Of a DNA stretch of 64,000 nucleotides, positions 9,152 through 18,169 are shown piece after piece (positions within the stretch are counted from its first letter, which is position 1; the number at the start of each line of letters is the position of its first letter). A model generated the notes under the pieces. The model saw only the letters and a program-made list of their open reading frames with translations, did no database searches and was not told where the DNA came from. The translations under genes and the position numbers were made by a program. Origin of the DNA: CBDCVD01 sp965224015 (GTDB lineage Bacteria > Pseudomonadota > Alphaproteobacteria > Rhizobiales > CBDCVD01). The stretch covers positions 1,364,001-1,428,000 of the forward strand of contig OZ245032.1 in NCBI GenBank assembly GCA_965224015.1. Reading direction: 5' to 3'.

Positions 9152-9706
9152 CTAAAGCTCGTCGGCGCGGAACCGGCGAGCGATGCGATCAAGAACCCCA
9201 TTGACAAGTCCCGGCTCCTCCATGGCAAAGAACGCGTGGGCAATATCGAGATATTCGGACACGATAACCCGCACCGGAACGTCCAGGCGGTGGCACAATT
9301 CATAGGCCCCAGCTCGCACAATCGCGCGTAACGTCGCGTCGAACCGTGTTAGGGACCAGTTGTTGTCAATGGCCTGGTGGATAATCGGATCAAGCTGGCG
9401 TTGATGCCGCACAACGCCCTTGACAATATTACGAAAAAAATCTGCATCGGCACTTCTGTAGTCGATACCGGCGTGCTGCCAATAGGTGGGAGGGGGGGTG
9501 TCGGCAAGGGACGAGGTGGGCGTGGCGGACGCGGCGGCGGTATCGCATCGGGTAAATTCAGCCAGCGTATCTTGCAGCGTGGTTTCACCAACATCCATTT
9601 GATAAAGCGCCTGCACCGCCCACAGTCTGGCAATCCCGCGCTTGTTGGCAACGCGAGGGGCAGACCTATCGGGGGGGGCAGTTGCGTCGTTCGCTGGCTC
9701 GGTCAT
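9152..9706 (-). CDS. nusB: Transcription antitermination factor NusB
   Basis: A 184-aa all-helical RNA-binding protein that joins NusE/S10 on boxA RNA in rRNA antitermination. Recognisable segments are RGIARLWAVQALYQMDVG near the start and ATLRAIVRAGAYELCHRLDVPVRVIVSEYLDIAHAF-type sequence, ending NGVLDRIARR. A disordered N-terminal 20 residues precede the fold. The ATG overlaps the ribH stop as ATGA (9703-9706), showing translational coupling. The proline- and alanine-rich insert around residues 65-75 (TPTSSLADTPPP) is longer than usual. Confidence 0.95.
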   Translation of the reverse strand: MTEPANDATAPPDRSAPRVANKRGIARLWAVQALYQMDVGETTLQDTLAEFTRCDTAAASATPTSSLADTPPPTYWQHAGIDYRSADADFFRNIVKGVVRHQRQLDPIIHQAIDNNWSLTRFDATLRAIVRAGAYELCHRLDVPVRVIVSEYLDIAHAFFAMEEPGLVNGVLDRIARRFRADEL

Positions 9707-10140
9707 GGGGCGGTACTGTTTAGGGTTTGCCGCAACCCGTGCAACGCAAGTACCGCTCGGGCCGCATCCCCACCCTTGTTCTTTTTGTCAACCGCAGCGC
9801 GCACCAGCGCCTGTTCATGGGTCTCCACGGTCAGGATGCCATTACCCACAGCCAATTGTCGTTCGCTTGCCAGAGTGACAATGGCCCGCGCCGATTGATT
9901 GGCAACAATGTCATAATGGGAGGTCTGGCCACGAATAACACATCCAAGTAGCACATACCCTTGAAACCGCCCGCATTCCACCGCCATTGCCAGGGCGGAC
10001 GGGATCTCCAGAACACCGGGCACGGAAAACCGCTCAAAACTGGCGTCGCACGCCTCAAGCACCGCTGTGGCGCCGCGCACCAGTTCATCGGCGATATCTT
10101 CATAAAAACGCGCCTCAATAAGGGCAGTATGGCATGGCAT
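9703..10140 (-). CDS. ribH: 6,7-dimethyl-8-ribityllumazine synthase
   Basis: This enzyme condenses 5-amino-6-ribitylaminouracil with 3,4-dihydroxy-2-butanone 4-phosphate, the penultimate riboflavin step. The 145-aa product shows the FSVPGVLEIPSALAMA substrate loop, LLGCVIRGQTSHYDIVA, and GNGILTVETHEQALVRA. The start at 10140 (MPCHTALIEARFYEDIADELV) matches family N-termini. An upstream in-frame ATG at 10185 would add residues encoded by a family C repeat end and is less likely. It overlaps nusB by 4 bp. No ribBA gene is in the cluster. Confidence 0.95.
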   Translation of the reverse strand: MPCHTALIEARFYEDIADELVRGATAVLEACDASFERFSVPGVLEIPSALAMAVECGRFQGYVLLGCVIRGQTSHYDIVANQSARAIVTLASERQLAVGNGILTVETHEQALVRAAVDKKNKGGDAARAVLALHGLRQTLNSTAP

Positions 10141-10148
10141 GTTTTTCT

Positions 10149-10163
10149 CGCATTTTGCTATAG
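10149..10163. repeat. Family C terminal fragment at the ribH start
   Basis: The sequence cgcattttgctatag equals the right end of family C copies such as 40815-40829. It sits just upstream of the chosen ribH start and would be translated only if the upstream ATG at 10185 were used. No left half is present. Confidence 0.6.
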
Positions 10164-10195
10164 GCGGCGTATCTATAAAGACCATATCGCGGGTA

Positions 10196-10843
10196 TTAAT
10201 CAGTAAACTGCATCAATCTTTGCGCATAACGAGCCATCATATCAACCTCGATATTCACCGGATCGCCTGCCTGTCGTTCTTTCCAGGTTGTTTGGTCCAA
10301 TGAGTGAGGGATCAATAGCACATCGAGAGACCCGTCGCCATGGGTATCGGCTTGCCTATTCAGACTTGCACCCGCGTCAACGGCGTTGATGGTCAGGGAA
10401 ACCCCATCAAGAGCAATGGCGCCCTTTTTAGCGACAAAGCGACGCAGTGGCGCAGGTACCTGAACACGAAAAAGCGTGTAACCCGCTAGTGCGGCGCGCT
10501 CTATAATGGTACCGATGCCGTCCACATGTCCCTGCACCAGGTGCCCCCCAAGCTCGTCGCTCAGCGTAAGAGAGCGCTCCAGGTTCATGAGGGTGCCCGC
10601 TTGCCAACCAGCAAGGGTCGTGAGCGCCAGGGTTTCGGGAGATGTATCGACAGAAAACATCGCCCGGCCCCCATCGAGATTGTCAACGGCAACAATCGTT
10701 TGACAAACCCCGGCACAGGCAATCGAAGCACCAAGGCGCAGCGTTTCCGATTCAAAGTGGCAAGCAATGGAAAACCGCGCTCCACTGTCGTTGATTTCAG
10801 CGTGAACCACTTCGCCTATGTCGGTGATAATGCCGGTAAACAT
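10196..10843 (-). CDS. ribE: Riboflavin synthase alpha chain
   Basis: A 215-aa enzyme that dismutates two 6,7-dimethyl-8-ribityllumazines to riboflavin. The two lumazine-binding repeats are visible: repeat 1 opens MFTGIITDIGEVV and repeat 2 has GGHLVQGHVDGIGTI. The final segment VNIEVDMMARYAQRL is typical. The ribosome site AGGAG lies in the tail of ribD, 5 bp upstream. The spacing to ribH is 55 bp, part of it the family C fragment. Confidence 0.96.
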   Translation of the reverse strand: MFTGIITDIGEVVHAEINDSGARFSIACHFESETLRLGASIACAGVCQTIVAVDNLDGGRAMFSVDTSPETLALTTLAGWQAGTLMNLERSLTLSDELGGHLVQGHVDGIGTIIERAALAGYTLFRVQVPAPLRRFVAKKGAIALDGVSLTINAVDAGASLNRQADTHGDGSLDVLLIPHSLDQTTWKERQAGDPVNIEVDMMARYAQRLMQFTD

Positions 10844-10848
10844 TCAGA

Positions 10849-12000
10849 TTATGACTCCTGCAAGGAAACGTCGTGCCGCACATAGTGGCCCAATATATCG
10901 GAACCCAAATAGCGCTCACCAACAAGGCGCCAATCAGAGCCATCGGCAAACGGATTGATACCGATAGCAAAAGCCCGGACTTTGTCTTCACCGAGCCTGA
11001 TGGGTGAACGCAGGATGATTGCCTCATCAATCATGTTGCTGTCAAGAAAGCTCTGTGCAAGCCGCGCTCCGCCTTCAAGCATAAGCCGTGTGATACCACG
11101 CCTGGCCAGGGCCGCCAGGGCAGAATCGAGTGCGATCCGGCCATCAAGGGTCTGCTCGCATTCGATCAGGTCAACGGCGCGGGCGGCAAGGGCCTTTCGC
11201 TTGGATGTCGGCACGTTCGCGCCAACAAGCAACCAGACGGGCACACGGTTTGCCGATGCGACCAACTGTGAGGTCAAGTCCAGCTCCGCGCGGGCATCGA
11301 CGACAACGCGAACCGGAGACCAGGCGGCCAGTCCGGGAAGCCGGCAATCCAAAAGCGGGTTGTCCGCGCGGGCCGTGCCGATCCCCACCATGATCGCGTC
11401 ATGGCGGGCGCGCATGTGATGTACGGTGGAACGGACCGCTTCACCAGTAATGGGGACCTGTCCACGCCCCTTTTTACCAATACCGCCGTCCTGAGAAACA
11501 GCCATTTTCAAGGTGATAAATGGTCGCCCCTGGGTCGCGCGCATAATATGGCCGCGATGTGCATAGCGCCCCTGCGGCGCTAAAATACTGGTATCCACCG
11601 CAATGCCGGCATTTCTGAGCGCCAGAAAACCCTGTCCCGCGACCTGTGGATTGGGGTCCTCAAGGGGGCAGACAACCCGGGCAATCCGGGCCTTGATCAA
11701 CTTGCCTGCACACGGGGCGTCGCGCCCGAACCGGACGCAGGGCTCCAGGGTCACGTAGCAGGTCGCACCCGCGGCGCTGTTTCCAGCCTCCTTTAGTGCG
11801 ACCGCCTCCCCGTGGGGTCGCCCTTTGGCAGCGGTAACCCCGCGGCCCACAATAAGTGGCTGTCCATTGCGGTTGAAATGAACCAGCAACACACCAACGC
11901 TGGGGTTTGGCCAGGTGCGCCCCTCGCCGCGCGCCCCCAAACGCAGCGCCGCGGCCATTAACCGCTTATCCAGTTGCGTGGTGCCGACCGTATCTGTCAT
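10849..12000 (-). CDS. ribD: Bifunctional riboflavin biosynthesis deaminase/reductase
   Basis: Two domains in 383 aa. The N-terminal zinc deaminase (about 10-145) has PNPSVGVLLV, the zinc and catalytic motif GRPHGEAVAL, and TLEPCVRFGRDAPC. The C-terminal reductase (about 155-380) starts FITLKMAVSQDGGI and has MVGIGTARADNP. It makes the ribitylamino-uracil precursor for RibH. The chosen start is the ATG at 12000 (MTDTVGTTQLDKRLMAAALRL). The longer frame to 12093 runs into the family A element and is rejected. It heads the rib-nusB-thiL operon; the nrdR gene often found upstream is absent. Confidence 0.95.
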   Translation of the reverse strand: MTDTVGTTQLDKRLMAAALRLGARGEGRTWPNPSVGVLLVHFNRNGQPLIVGRGVTAAKGRPHGEAVALKEAGNSAAGATCYVTLEPCVRFGRDAPCAGKLIKARIARVVCPLEDPNPQVAGQGFLALRNAGIAVDTSILAPQGRYAHRGHIMRATQGRPFITLKMAVSQDGGIGKKGRGQVPITGEAVRSTVHHMRARHDAIMVGIGTARADNPLLDCRLPGLAAWSPVRVVVDARAELDLTSQLVASANRVPVWLLVGANVPTSKRKALAARAVDLIECEQTLDGRIALDSALAALARRGITRLMLEGGARLAQSFLDSNMIDEAIILRSPIRLGEDKVRAFAIGINPFADGSDWRLVGERYLGSDILGHYVRHDVSLQES

Positions 12001-12063
12001 TTCGTGCGGGCTCCTGCGCTCTAGAATCGGCTTCTTTCGCCCAAAGGCGTGGAAAGTTACGGG

Positions 12064-12170
12064 TAATACCAAGGGTCTTTGACAAGGGCCCATGGATTAG
12101 CGTCAAAGAGGTGTATTATCAAGGCAGTACACCAGTCAGCGTGTCTATAAAGCCAATACCGCTGGTATAA
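12064..12170 (+). mobile_element. Family A 107-bp element, copy 2
   Basis: Intact copy, TAATACCAAGGG at the left and CCGCTGGTATAA at the right. It lies 64 bp upstream of the ribD start, so the ribD promoter must be inside it or in the short spacer. The remaining spacer to 12459 holds no gene I can support; the stretch around 12230-12290 is AT-rich and could carry the promoter of the next gene. Confidence 0.9.
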
Positions 12171-12459
12171 CCGATTGATCGGATATCATAGGGAGCAAAA
12201 GATTCAAGAAAAACGTTGAGTGACTTCAGCCTTGTTTTTTGCCACAAACGTTGAAGAAATATTTAGAATTTTAATCAAAACTCTTGAACTTACACACGCC
12301 CACCCGAATGCGTAGCGGCAAGGTCTTAATATTCATCCGGGTGCCGCATGTCCTGGGATCCAACCCGTGCGATATCGCCAGGCGTTTGTGCCATGTCACA
12401 GTGAAGTCTGCCCTTGGGCCGCATGGCACGACATGGCATAACCGCGGGTTTCGTCCGCG

Positions 12460-14436
12460 ATGGATTTGATGAACGATTTCAGCAAAGGCACCAATTCAGC
12501 CACCCGTTGCACGGCCGACGGCAGGCGTGCATCCGCGCGGTCTTTATTTTTGGGACCCATGGCAATTGTTGCGGATATTTGGCGCGCCAGGGTCATGATT
12601 GGCGCCTTTGTCATGGGTGCGGTGTTGGTCGGCCTTATTGTTTCGCTCATGGCGACGCCTCGCTACGTAGCAACGTCCTGGATTACGTTTGCGCCGACAA
12701 TGGAGGAAACAGCCGACGCCGGCGCAACCCCCGCCAGGCTCTCGTCCGTTGCCTTTTTCCCTATGACGAGTCTGGCAAGAGCGCATATGTCGTTGATCCG
12801 CTCGCGAGAGGTTGCAAGTCGGGTGATTGATCGTCTGCACCTTGCGGCTGAACCTGAGTTCAATGAAACGCCTGCAAACCGCTCGTTTGTTAAGCCGTTA
12901 ATGATTGCCATGGGGCTGCAGCCGGATCCAGGGCATAAGCCGCTTCAGCATAGGGCTTTGAAAAACCTCAATCATCGCTTGATGGTGGATACGCGCCTAG
13001 CACCGGAAAAGCTAGGGGTCCAGGTGTGGTCAGCGGACCCTCGGCTTTCGGCAAAAATCGCCAATGCTATTGCCGAAGAAACGCTATCGGTTCGACAAAA
13101 CGCCCTCAAGGCGACAATCCAGCGCTTCAATCGGCAAATTGCCGGCCTACGCCAGCGTCTTACCCATGTCGATACGTCCCTCGCCCGACACGGCGCTCCG
13201 TCAGGGCTGATATCGGACGATGCACAGACAGGGCAACAGATCAATCGCATAACGCAATTGGCGACTTTGGAGCGCGAGGCCAGGGCCCATCGCGATCTTT
13301 TGGAGATTTCCCTGAACCGGCTTGATGCGGCGCGCAATCAGAGCCAGCGTCCGGTACTTGCGCACCTGAGCGCGCGTGCCAAAGTGGCGATGGCCCCCGT
13401 ATTCCCCAATCGCCCCTTTATTCTCATAACCAGCGCCCTTGCTGCAGCATTACTCAGCCTATTCTGGGTGGCCGGCCGCGGCGCTATGCACCGCCATGCC
13501 CAGCGCGTGGAAGCCCGTGTGATAGAAGCGTATCGTGCCCATCATCAGCAGTTTGACGCTGGACCGCCTGCGTCAACAGACGTTCCGGCGTCGCGACAAG
13601 CGCCTCAAACGGGCGTGAATTTTAACCACAGCGCCACCTCGGAAATCGGATCTTACACGCAAGAAGGCTCAAAGATTACAAATGCCATCTCCACGCCGCA
13701 TTCAGGCCCCGGTGACGGCCACACCGCGGACAACAACCGCAGACCTGATGGCGAACCGGAGCCCGTTCCCGAACCTGCGGAAAAAACACCATCTTCAAAC
13801 GATATGAAGCGCCAGAAGCGCCAGGCGCGCCAGGTTTTTACCACCAACAACTATTGTGATCTGCATAACTTTATCCATGCCAACGCGAGCCCACGTTTCG
13901 GTGCGCTCAGTCTATGCGTGATCGGAACGCTAAGAGCCCTGGATATTGCCGCCAATGCCGCGGCGCTGGCGCGATTTTGTGCCAATGCGCACACCCGCGT
14001 TGTCCTCATTGACGCCAATGAACAGAGCCCGCAAATGGACAATCTATGTGGGCACATACAGGCCTATGGGCTATCTGATCTGATCAGTGGCAAAGCGACA
14101 TTTGTCGATGTTATCCAGCGCGACGGGTACTCCAATGTTCACGTCATAACTTTTGGTAATCGTCCGGCCCCCGGACCCTTGGAAAACCTGGACGAGCGGC
14201 TTCATATGATCATGAGTGCCCTCGCCAATACCTACGATCTGGTGATTGTCAATCTCGGTAACTGCCAAGATACAAAAATGTTTCAGCAGCTCATGCGGCT
14301 TTCAGATGCCACAATCTTTGTCTCCGGTCAGGACGATGATGCGGCTGTCGATGAGGCAATCGCCCGCTTGGCACCGTATGGCCCACCGGATCCGATTACG
14401 CAATTGTCCATGGTCAACACGAGAGAGCATGTTTGA
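12460..14436 (+). CDS. Wzz/GumC-type chain-length protein with a degenerate BY-kinase-like domain
   Basis: A 658-aa inner-membrane protein. Helix 1 lies near residues 46-65 and helix 2 near 318-337, bracketing a periplasmic coiled-coil-rich region as in polysaccharide co-polymerases. After a disordered Pro/Glu/Ser linker (340-465), residues 470-650 resemble the cytoplasmic tyrosine autokinase of Wzc/CpsD: VVLIDANEQSP fits the second Walker motif and YDLVIVNLGN the Walker B. The Walker A glycine-lysine loop is missing (VIGTLRALDIAANAAALA), the Walker B Asp is Asn, and there is no C-terminal tyrosine cluster. It is probably a regulatory pseudokinase. No polysaccharide genes adjoin it. The start is uncertain; MAIVADIWRARVM downstream is an alternative. 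Confidence 0.75.
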   Translation: MDLMNDFSKGTNSATRCTADGRRASARSLFLGPMAIVADIWRARVMIGAFVMGAVLVGLIVSLMATPRYVATSWITFAPTMEETADAGATPARLSSVAFFPMTSLARAHMSLIRSREVASRVIDRLHLAAEPEFNETPANRSFVKPLMIAMGLQPDPGHKPLQHRALKNLNHRLMVDTRLAPEKLGVQVWSADPRLSAKIANAIAEETLSVRQNALKATIQRFNRQIAGLRQRLTHVDTSLARHGAPSGLISDDAQTGQQINRITQLATLEREARAHRDLLEISLNRLDAARNQSQRPVLAHLSARAKVAMAPVFPNRPFILITSALAAALLSLFWVAGRGAMHRHAQRVEARVIEAYRAHHQQFDAGPPASTDVPASRQAPQTGVNFNHSATSEIGSYTQEGSKITNAISTPHSGPGDGHTADNNRRPDGEPEPVPEPAEKTPSSNDMKRQKRQARQVFTTNNYCDLHNFIHANASPRFGALSLCVIGTLRALDIAANAAALARFCANAHTRVVLIDANEQSPQMDNLCGHIQAYGLSDLISGKATFVDVIQRDGYSNVHVITFGNRPAPGPLENLDERLHMIMSALANTYDLVIVNLGNCQDTKMFQQLMRLSDATIFVSGQDDDAAVDEAIARLAPYGPPDPITQLSMVNTREHV

Positions 14437-14486
14437 ACTCGCCCCCGCGGCAATGGGGCCGCGCTGGAGATGTTTATTTGCACACT

Positions 14487-14548
14487 TATAGCAAACTGCG
14501 TTTAGTTGGAATCATGAGCATTCAGCATTGTTTTTGCATTTTGCTACA
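14487..14548. repeat. Family C palindrome, diverged copy
   Basis: Left end ttatagcaaactgcgtttag and right end tgcattttgctaca are imperfect inverted repeats matching family C. It lies between the convergent chain-length gene and rsfS. Confidence 0.75.
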
Positions 14549-14563
14549 GTCGGCCCGGGCCGC

Positions 14564-14992
14564 TTACGGGCTGCGGGGAAAGGCTCTGGCCGGTTCGCTT
14601 ACTGGGTCTGTGGACCACATTTTTTCAAGATTATAGAAGGCGCGGACCTCAGGCCGAAAGACGTGCACAATAACATCACCGGCGTCGACAAGCACCCAAT
14701 CGCAATGGGGTTGACCTTCTGAGCGCAAATTGCCGACCTTTGCCGCCTTAAGGTCCCGCGTTAATCCGTCAGCGATGGCGCTGACATGCCGGTGAGAACG
14801 TCCCGACGCCACAACCATCACATCTCCAAGAGACGACTTGCGGCTGATATCGATGGAAACGATATCCTCTGCTTTGGAGTCATCCAGCGCCCTTAGGACT
14901 ACGGAGTGAATTTCAGCCGTCGACAGGCTCGCTACTGCGCCCGCGTCGGCCTGGGGGGCCGTTTGAACGGTTCCCTCGCGTTCGGCTGTCAT
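14564..14992 (-). CDS. rsfS: Ribosome silencing factor RsfS
   Basis: A 142-aa member of the RsfS/Iojap family, which binds ribosomal protein L14 and blocks subunit joining when nutrients are low. The core DSKAEDIVSIDISRKSSLGD, VVASGRSHRHVSAIADGL, SEGQPHCDWVLVDAGDVIVH and FYNLEKMW is intact. About 25 N-terminal residues are poorly conserved. The usual downstream partner rlmH is absent; the gene stands alone next to repeats. Confidence 0.93.
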   Translation of the reverse strand: MTAEREGTVQTAPQADAGAVASLSTAEIHSVVLRALDDSKAEDIVSIDISRKSSLGDVMVVASGRSHRHVSAIADGLTRDLKAAKVGNLRSEGQPHCDWVLVDAGDVIVHVFRPEVRAFYNLEKMWSTDPVSEPARAFPRSP

Positions 14993-15101
14993 AGTTTAAA
15001 AAGCGAACTTCCTCTTTTCATTGCCTTGTCCTGTCTGCAGGCCTCCCCTTCCTATCGTGCCGCGATCGAACCGCTCTTTTTTCTATAGGATGTTTAAGGC
15101 C

Positions 15102-15610
15102 CTATAGCAAAATGCATTTAATGGGAATCATGGGGCTTTCTCGTATTCTCCTCGCATTTTGCTATAGATTTAGAGGGCGATCAGCTTTATGGGGTTCGCT
15201 TTAGCCATTTTGCCAGGGGTATAAGCGAACCCCATGCTGATCTCGTGCAAAATGCATTTAATGGGATTGATGGGCATTTCGTATTCTTCTCGCATTTTGC
15301 TATAGATTTAGAGGGCGATCAGCTTTATGGGGTTCGCTTTAGCCATTTTGCCAGGGGTATAAGCGAACCCCATGCTGATCTCGTGCAAAATGCATTTAAT
15401 GGGAATCATGGGGCTTTCTCGTATTCTCCTCGCATTTTGCTATAGATTTGGAGGGCGATCAGCTTTATGGGGTTCGCTTTAGCCATTTTGCCAGGGGTAT
15501 AAGCGAACCCCATGCTGATCTCGTGCAAAATGCATTTAATGGGAATCATGGGGCTTTCTCGTATTCTCCTCGCATTTTGCTATAGATTTAGAGGGCGATC
15601 AGCTTTATCG
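15102..15610. repeat. Tandem array of composite C-D palindromic repeats, about 140-bp period
   Basis: Family C units begin at about 15102, 15242, 15380 and 15520, and each of the first three is followed by a family D palindrome (for example 15179-15242, gatcagcttta to catgctgatc). Spacings between equivalent bases are 140, 138 and 140. The fourth unit breaks inside D and continues into a family A fragment. Copies differ at only a few positions, so the array is recent. Every unit can form two hairpins. The spacer 14993-15963 otherwise holds no supportable gene. Confidence 0.92.
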
Positions 15611-15617
15611 GTCTAGC

Positions 15618-15664
15618 TTATACCAAGGCCCCTTGCCAATGACTCATGCCTTAGCGTCAAAGCG
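15618..15664 (+). mobile_element. Family A left-end fragment
   Basis: TTATACCAAGGCCCC through gcgtcaaag matches the first 46 bp of family A, then the similarity stops. It abuts the truncated D unit of the tandem array. Confidence 0.75.
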
Positions 15665-15963
15665 TTGCCAACACGTGCCTTCTCGCCCACGACGACCAGG
15701 TGCAATCGAGCCGCGTGCAACTCCCGCATCAAAACAACGCACTGGCACAAACTAAGGGCCTCATGGTCGTCAGAACAATCAACTGAACCCATATTATGCA
15801 CAAACCCAGATAAATTCAACAAACGAAATGCCAGATAAACCGCACAATGTCTCGGGTCTTAATGGGTTGGACTCTAAGGGAAAATGATCGCGATGCGAGA
15901 CTTTCACAATTTTCCTTATGAAAACTCTGGAACCAGGGACGAAAAACCGGGCGCAGGGCAATA

Positions 15964-17565
15964 ATGGATTTCCAATGGATCGCCATAGCCCTGGGAGATG
16001 TTGTGTGGATTTCCATCGCATTCGTTCTGGGTTTGCTGTCAAGATCTTTAGGTCTGCCGCCGCTGGTCGGTTTCCTTGCGACGGGCTTTATGCTCAACGC
16101 ATACGGTATCGCTAGCGGGGAGATGCTTGAGAAACTGTCGGACCTGGGCATCACCCTGTTGTTGTTTACGGTCGGCCTGAAACTCAACCTGCAAACACTC
16201 GCAAGGCCGCAGGTGTGGGCCGTGACGGGCCTGCATACATCCATTGTCGTTGTCATACTCGCGTTTGCGCTCTATGGGCTGGCTATGGTGGGTGTGCCCT
16301 TCCTCTCTAATCTGGACTGGCCCCAAGCCATGCTCATTGCGTTCGCGCTTAGCTTCTCCAGTACCGTGTTCGTCGTTAAGGCGCTTGAACAAAAAGGCGA
16401 GATGGCGTCGCTGCATGGCCGTATTGTAATCGGCATTCTGATTATGCAAGACATAGCTGCTGTTGCCTTTCTTGCGATTTCCACCGGCAAGTGGCCTTCC
16501 GTTTGGGCACTTTTGATCGTTCTACTGTATCCAATGCGGCTGATTCTGCACAAGCTGTTGCAGCGCGTTGGACATGGCGAATTGCTGGTACTTTATGGGT
16601 TTCTTCTCGCCATGGGGGGTGCGGAGCTGTTCGAACTGGTCGGGCTCAAAGGTGATCTGGGGGCGCTCGTGCTGGGCTTACTGATCGCCAATCACCCAAA
16701 AGCCGACGAAATGGCCAAGACCATGCTCGGCTTTAAGGATCTGTTCCTTCTCGGTTTCTTTCTTTCCATTGGGCTATCCGGTCAGCCGACGCTGGAGACA
16801 ATAGTAGTTGGCGCCCTGATCGCGCCATTTGTATTTCTTAAATCCGCGCTCTTCTTCGGCCTTCTGACACGATTCGGACTACGGGCACGTACGTCTTTGC
16901 TTGCGTCTCTGAATCTGATGAACTTCAGTGAATTTGGCCTCATTGTCGCAGCCCTTGGCGTTGCCAATGGCTGGATCGACAATCAATGGCTGATGGTCAT
17001 CGCGATTGGCCTGGCCTTGTCGTTCGCTATTGCTGCTGCCCTCAATACCGTCTCGCAACAGCTCTACACGCGACACCGGGCGATTTGGAAGCGCCTGCAA
17101 AGAGACGATCTCATCCCCGATGACTGGTTACTGGACACCAAAGGCGCAACCATTGCCATTATTGGCATGGGCGGCATCGGCACCGGGGCCTACGACACCA
17201 TGCGGGAATTGCATGGCGATACTGTCGTCGGTGTGGACATTGATCCCATCACCGCAAAGAACCAAAAATCAACGGGCCGCCATGTGCTGCACGGTGACCC
17301 TAGTGATGCCGATTTCTGGGATCGCATGCAGGCGACACATACGCTTGAACTCGTCATGTTGGCGCTGCCGAAGGTCACGACGAACCTGGCTGTTGTTAAA
17401 CAGCTTAAGACAGCTTCGTTTGCCGGACGGGTTGCGGCGATCGCGAAGTTCCCGGACGAGGTTGAAGCACTTAAGGAAGCGGGCGCAACCACGGTGTTCA
17501 ACATCTACACGGAAGCGGGTGCAGGATTCGCCGGGCACGTTCTTGCGCAGGAGCAAAAAGTCTGA
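15964..17565 (+). CDS. Cation:proton antiporter, CPA2 family with TrkA-N domain (KefB/KefC or YbaL type)
   Basis: A 533-aa inner-membrane protein. About 12 hydrophobic helices (residues 5-360) carry CPA2 landmarks: GLPPLVGFLATGFMLN, LGITLLLFTVGLKLN, ALSFSSTVFVVKALEQKGEM and GLKGDLGALVLGLLI. From residue 396 a Rossmann domain begins with ATIAIIGMGGIGTGAYD, the NAD-binding TrkA-N regulatory module. It should export K+ or another cation in exchange for protons under stress. The C-terminus stops soon after the TrkA-N domain. It stands alone in its own unit. Confidence 0.93.
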   Translation: MDFQWIAIALGDVVWISIAFVLGLLSRSLGLPPLVGFLATGFMLNAYGIASGEMLEKLSDLGITLLLFTVGLKLNLQTLARPQVWAVTGLHTSIVVVILAFALYGLAMVGVPFLSNLDWPQAMLIAFALSFSSTVFVVKALEQKGEMASLHGRIVIGILIMQDIAAVAFLAISTGKWPSVWALLIVLLYPMRLILHKLLQRVGHGELLVLYGFLLAMGGAELFELVGLKGDLGALVLGLLIANHPKADEMAKTMLGFKDLFLLGFFLSIGLSGQPTLETIVVGALIAPFVFLKSALFFGLLTRFGLRARTSLLASLNLMNFSEFGLIVAALGVANGWIDNQWLMVIAIGLALSFAIAAALNTVSQQLYTRHRAIWKRLQRDDLIPDDWLLDTKGATIAIIGMGGIGTGAYDTMRELHGDTVVGVDIDPITAKNQKSTGRHVLHGDPSDADFWDRMQATHTLELVMLALPKVTTNLAVVKQLKTASFAGRVAAIAKFPDEVEALKEAGATTVFNIYTEAGAGFAGHVLAQEQKV

Positions 17566-17699
17566 AACCCAGGGTCTCGTCTGCAAGCCGGGCAAGTCTT
17601 TCACCCAAGAAAGCAGGAAGAGTTATCCCCGCCTGGCTTTAGCCTGTTATTTATCTTAGCCACCATTCCTATCAAGGCAATACATCCGATGAATATCCA

Positions 17700-18047
17700 A
17701 TGACAACAGAAACTTCCGAAAATCTCGGCCTGCCCTACATTATGAACGCCCAGGCACAAAAGCATGTGACCCATAACGAGGCGATCCGCATGCTTGATGC
17801 ACTTATCCACCCCAGTGTCGCTACCCGGCCAAGCACGACACCGCCATCCAGCGACATTACCGCAGGAGCGCGCTATATTGTGGAGATCGGCGGCACCGGT
17901 GCCTGGCACGGGCACGACAATGCCATTGCCGCCTGGCAAGACGAAGCGTGGGTGTTCTATCCACCGAGAAAAGGGTGGACCGTTTGGGTAGAGCAGGCCA
18001 GTCGCCATATGGTCTGGACTGGCGAGCGATGGCAATATGTGAGCTGA
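17700..18047 (+). CDS. DUF2793-domain protein
   Basis: A 115-aa protein matching the short DUF2793 module: LPYIMNAQAQKHVTHNEAIRMLDALIH at the start, GARYIVEIGGTGAWHGHDNAIAAW in the middle, and aromatic-rich WVFYPPRKGWTVW near the end. This domain is usually found in alphaproteobacterial gene transfer agent or phage tail regions. No other tail, capsid or portal gene is near, so this is an orphan. Its biochemical role is unknown. A reversed family B end lies 13 bp after the stop (18061-18076). Confidence 0.85.
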   Translation: MTTETSENLGLPYIMNAQAQKHVTHNEAIRMLDALIHPSVATRPSTTPPSSDITAGARYIVEIGGTGAWHGHDNAIAAWQDEAWVFYPPRKGWTVWVEQASRHMVWTGERWQYVS

Positions 18048-18060
18048 GCCCATTGCGACA

Positions 18061-18076
18061 AAGTGGACACGCTCTA
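18061..18076 (-). mobile_element. Family B terminal fragment
   Basis: aagtggacacgctcTA is the reverse complement of a diverged family B end next to TA. There is no partner end nearby. Confidence 0.45.
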
Positions 18077-18169
18077 AGGGGTGACGACCTCATTATTATT
18101 CGCTAAACTCTTGTTCGGCACAATATCCCGCTTTTCGGGACAACAAGAGCAAGGGTTTACGCATCATTT

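Noticed and set aside
15102..15610. Possible CRISPR array
   Set aside because: The repeat unit is about 140 bp and contiguous; there are no unique spacers of uniform length and no cas genes.
15613..15822. 69-aa minus-strand frame near the tandem array
   Set aside because: It ends in a family A fragment and has no ribosome site or family; possibly a remnant, but not supportable.
17700..18047. Prophage or gene transfer agent cluster around the DUF2793 gene
   Set aside because: No capsid, portal, terminase, tail or integrase gene is nearby.
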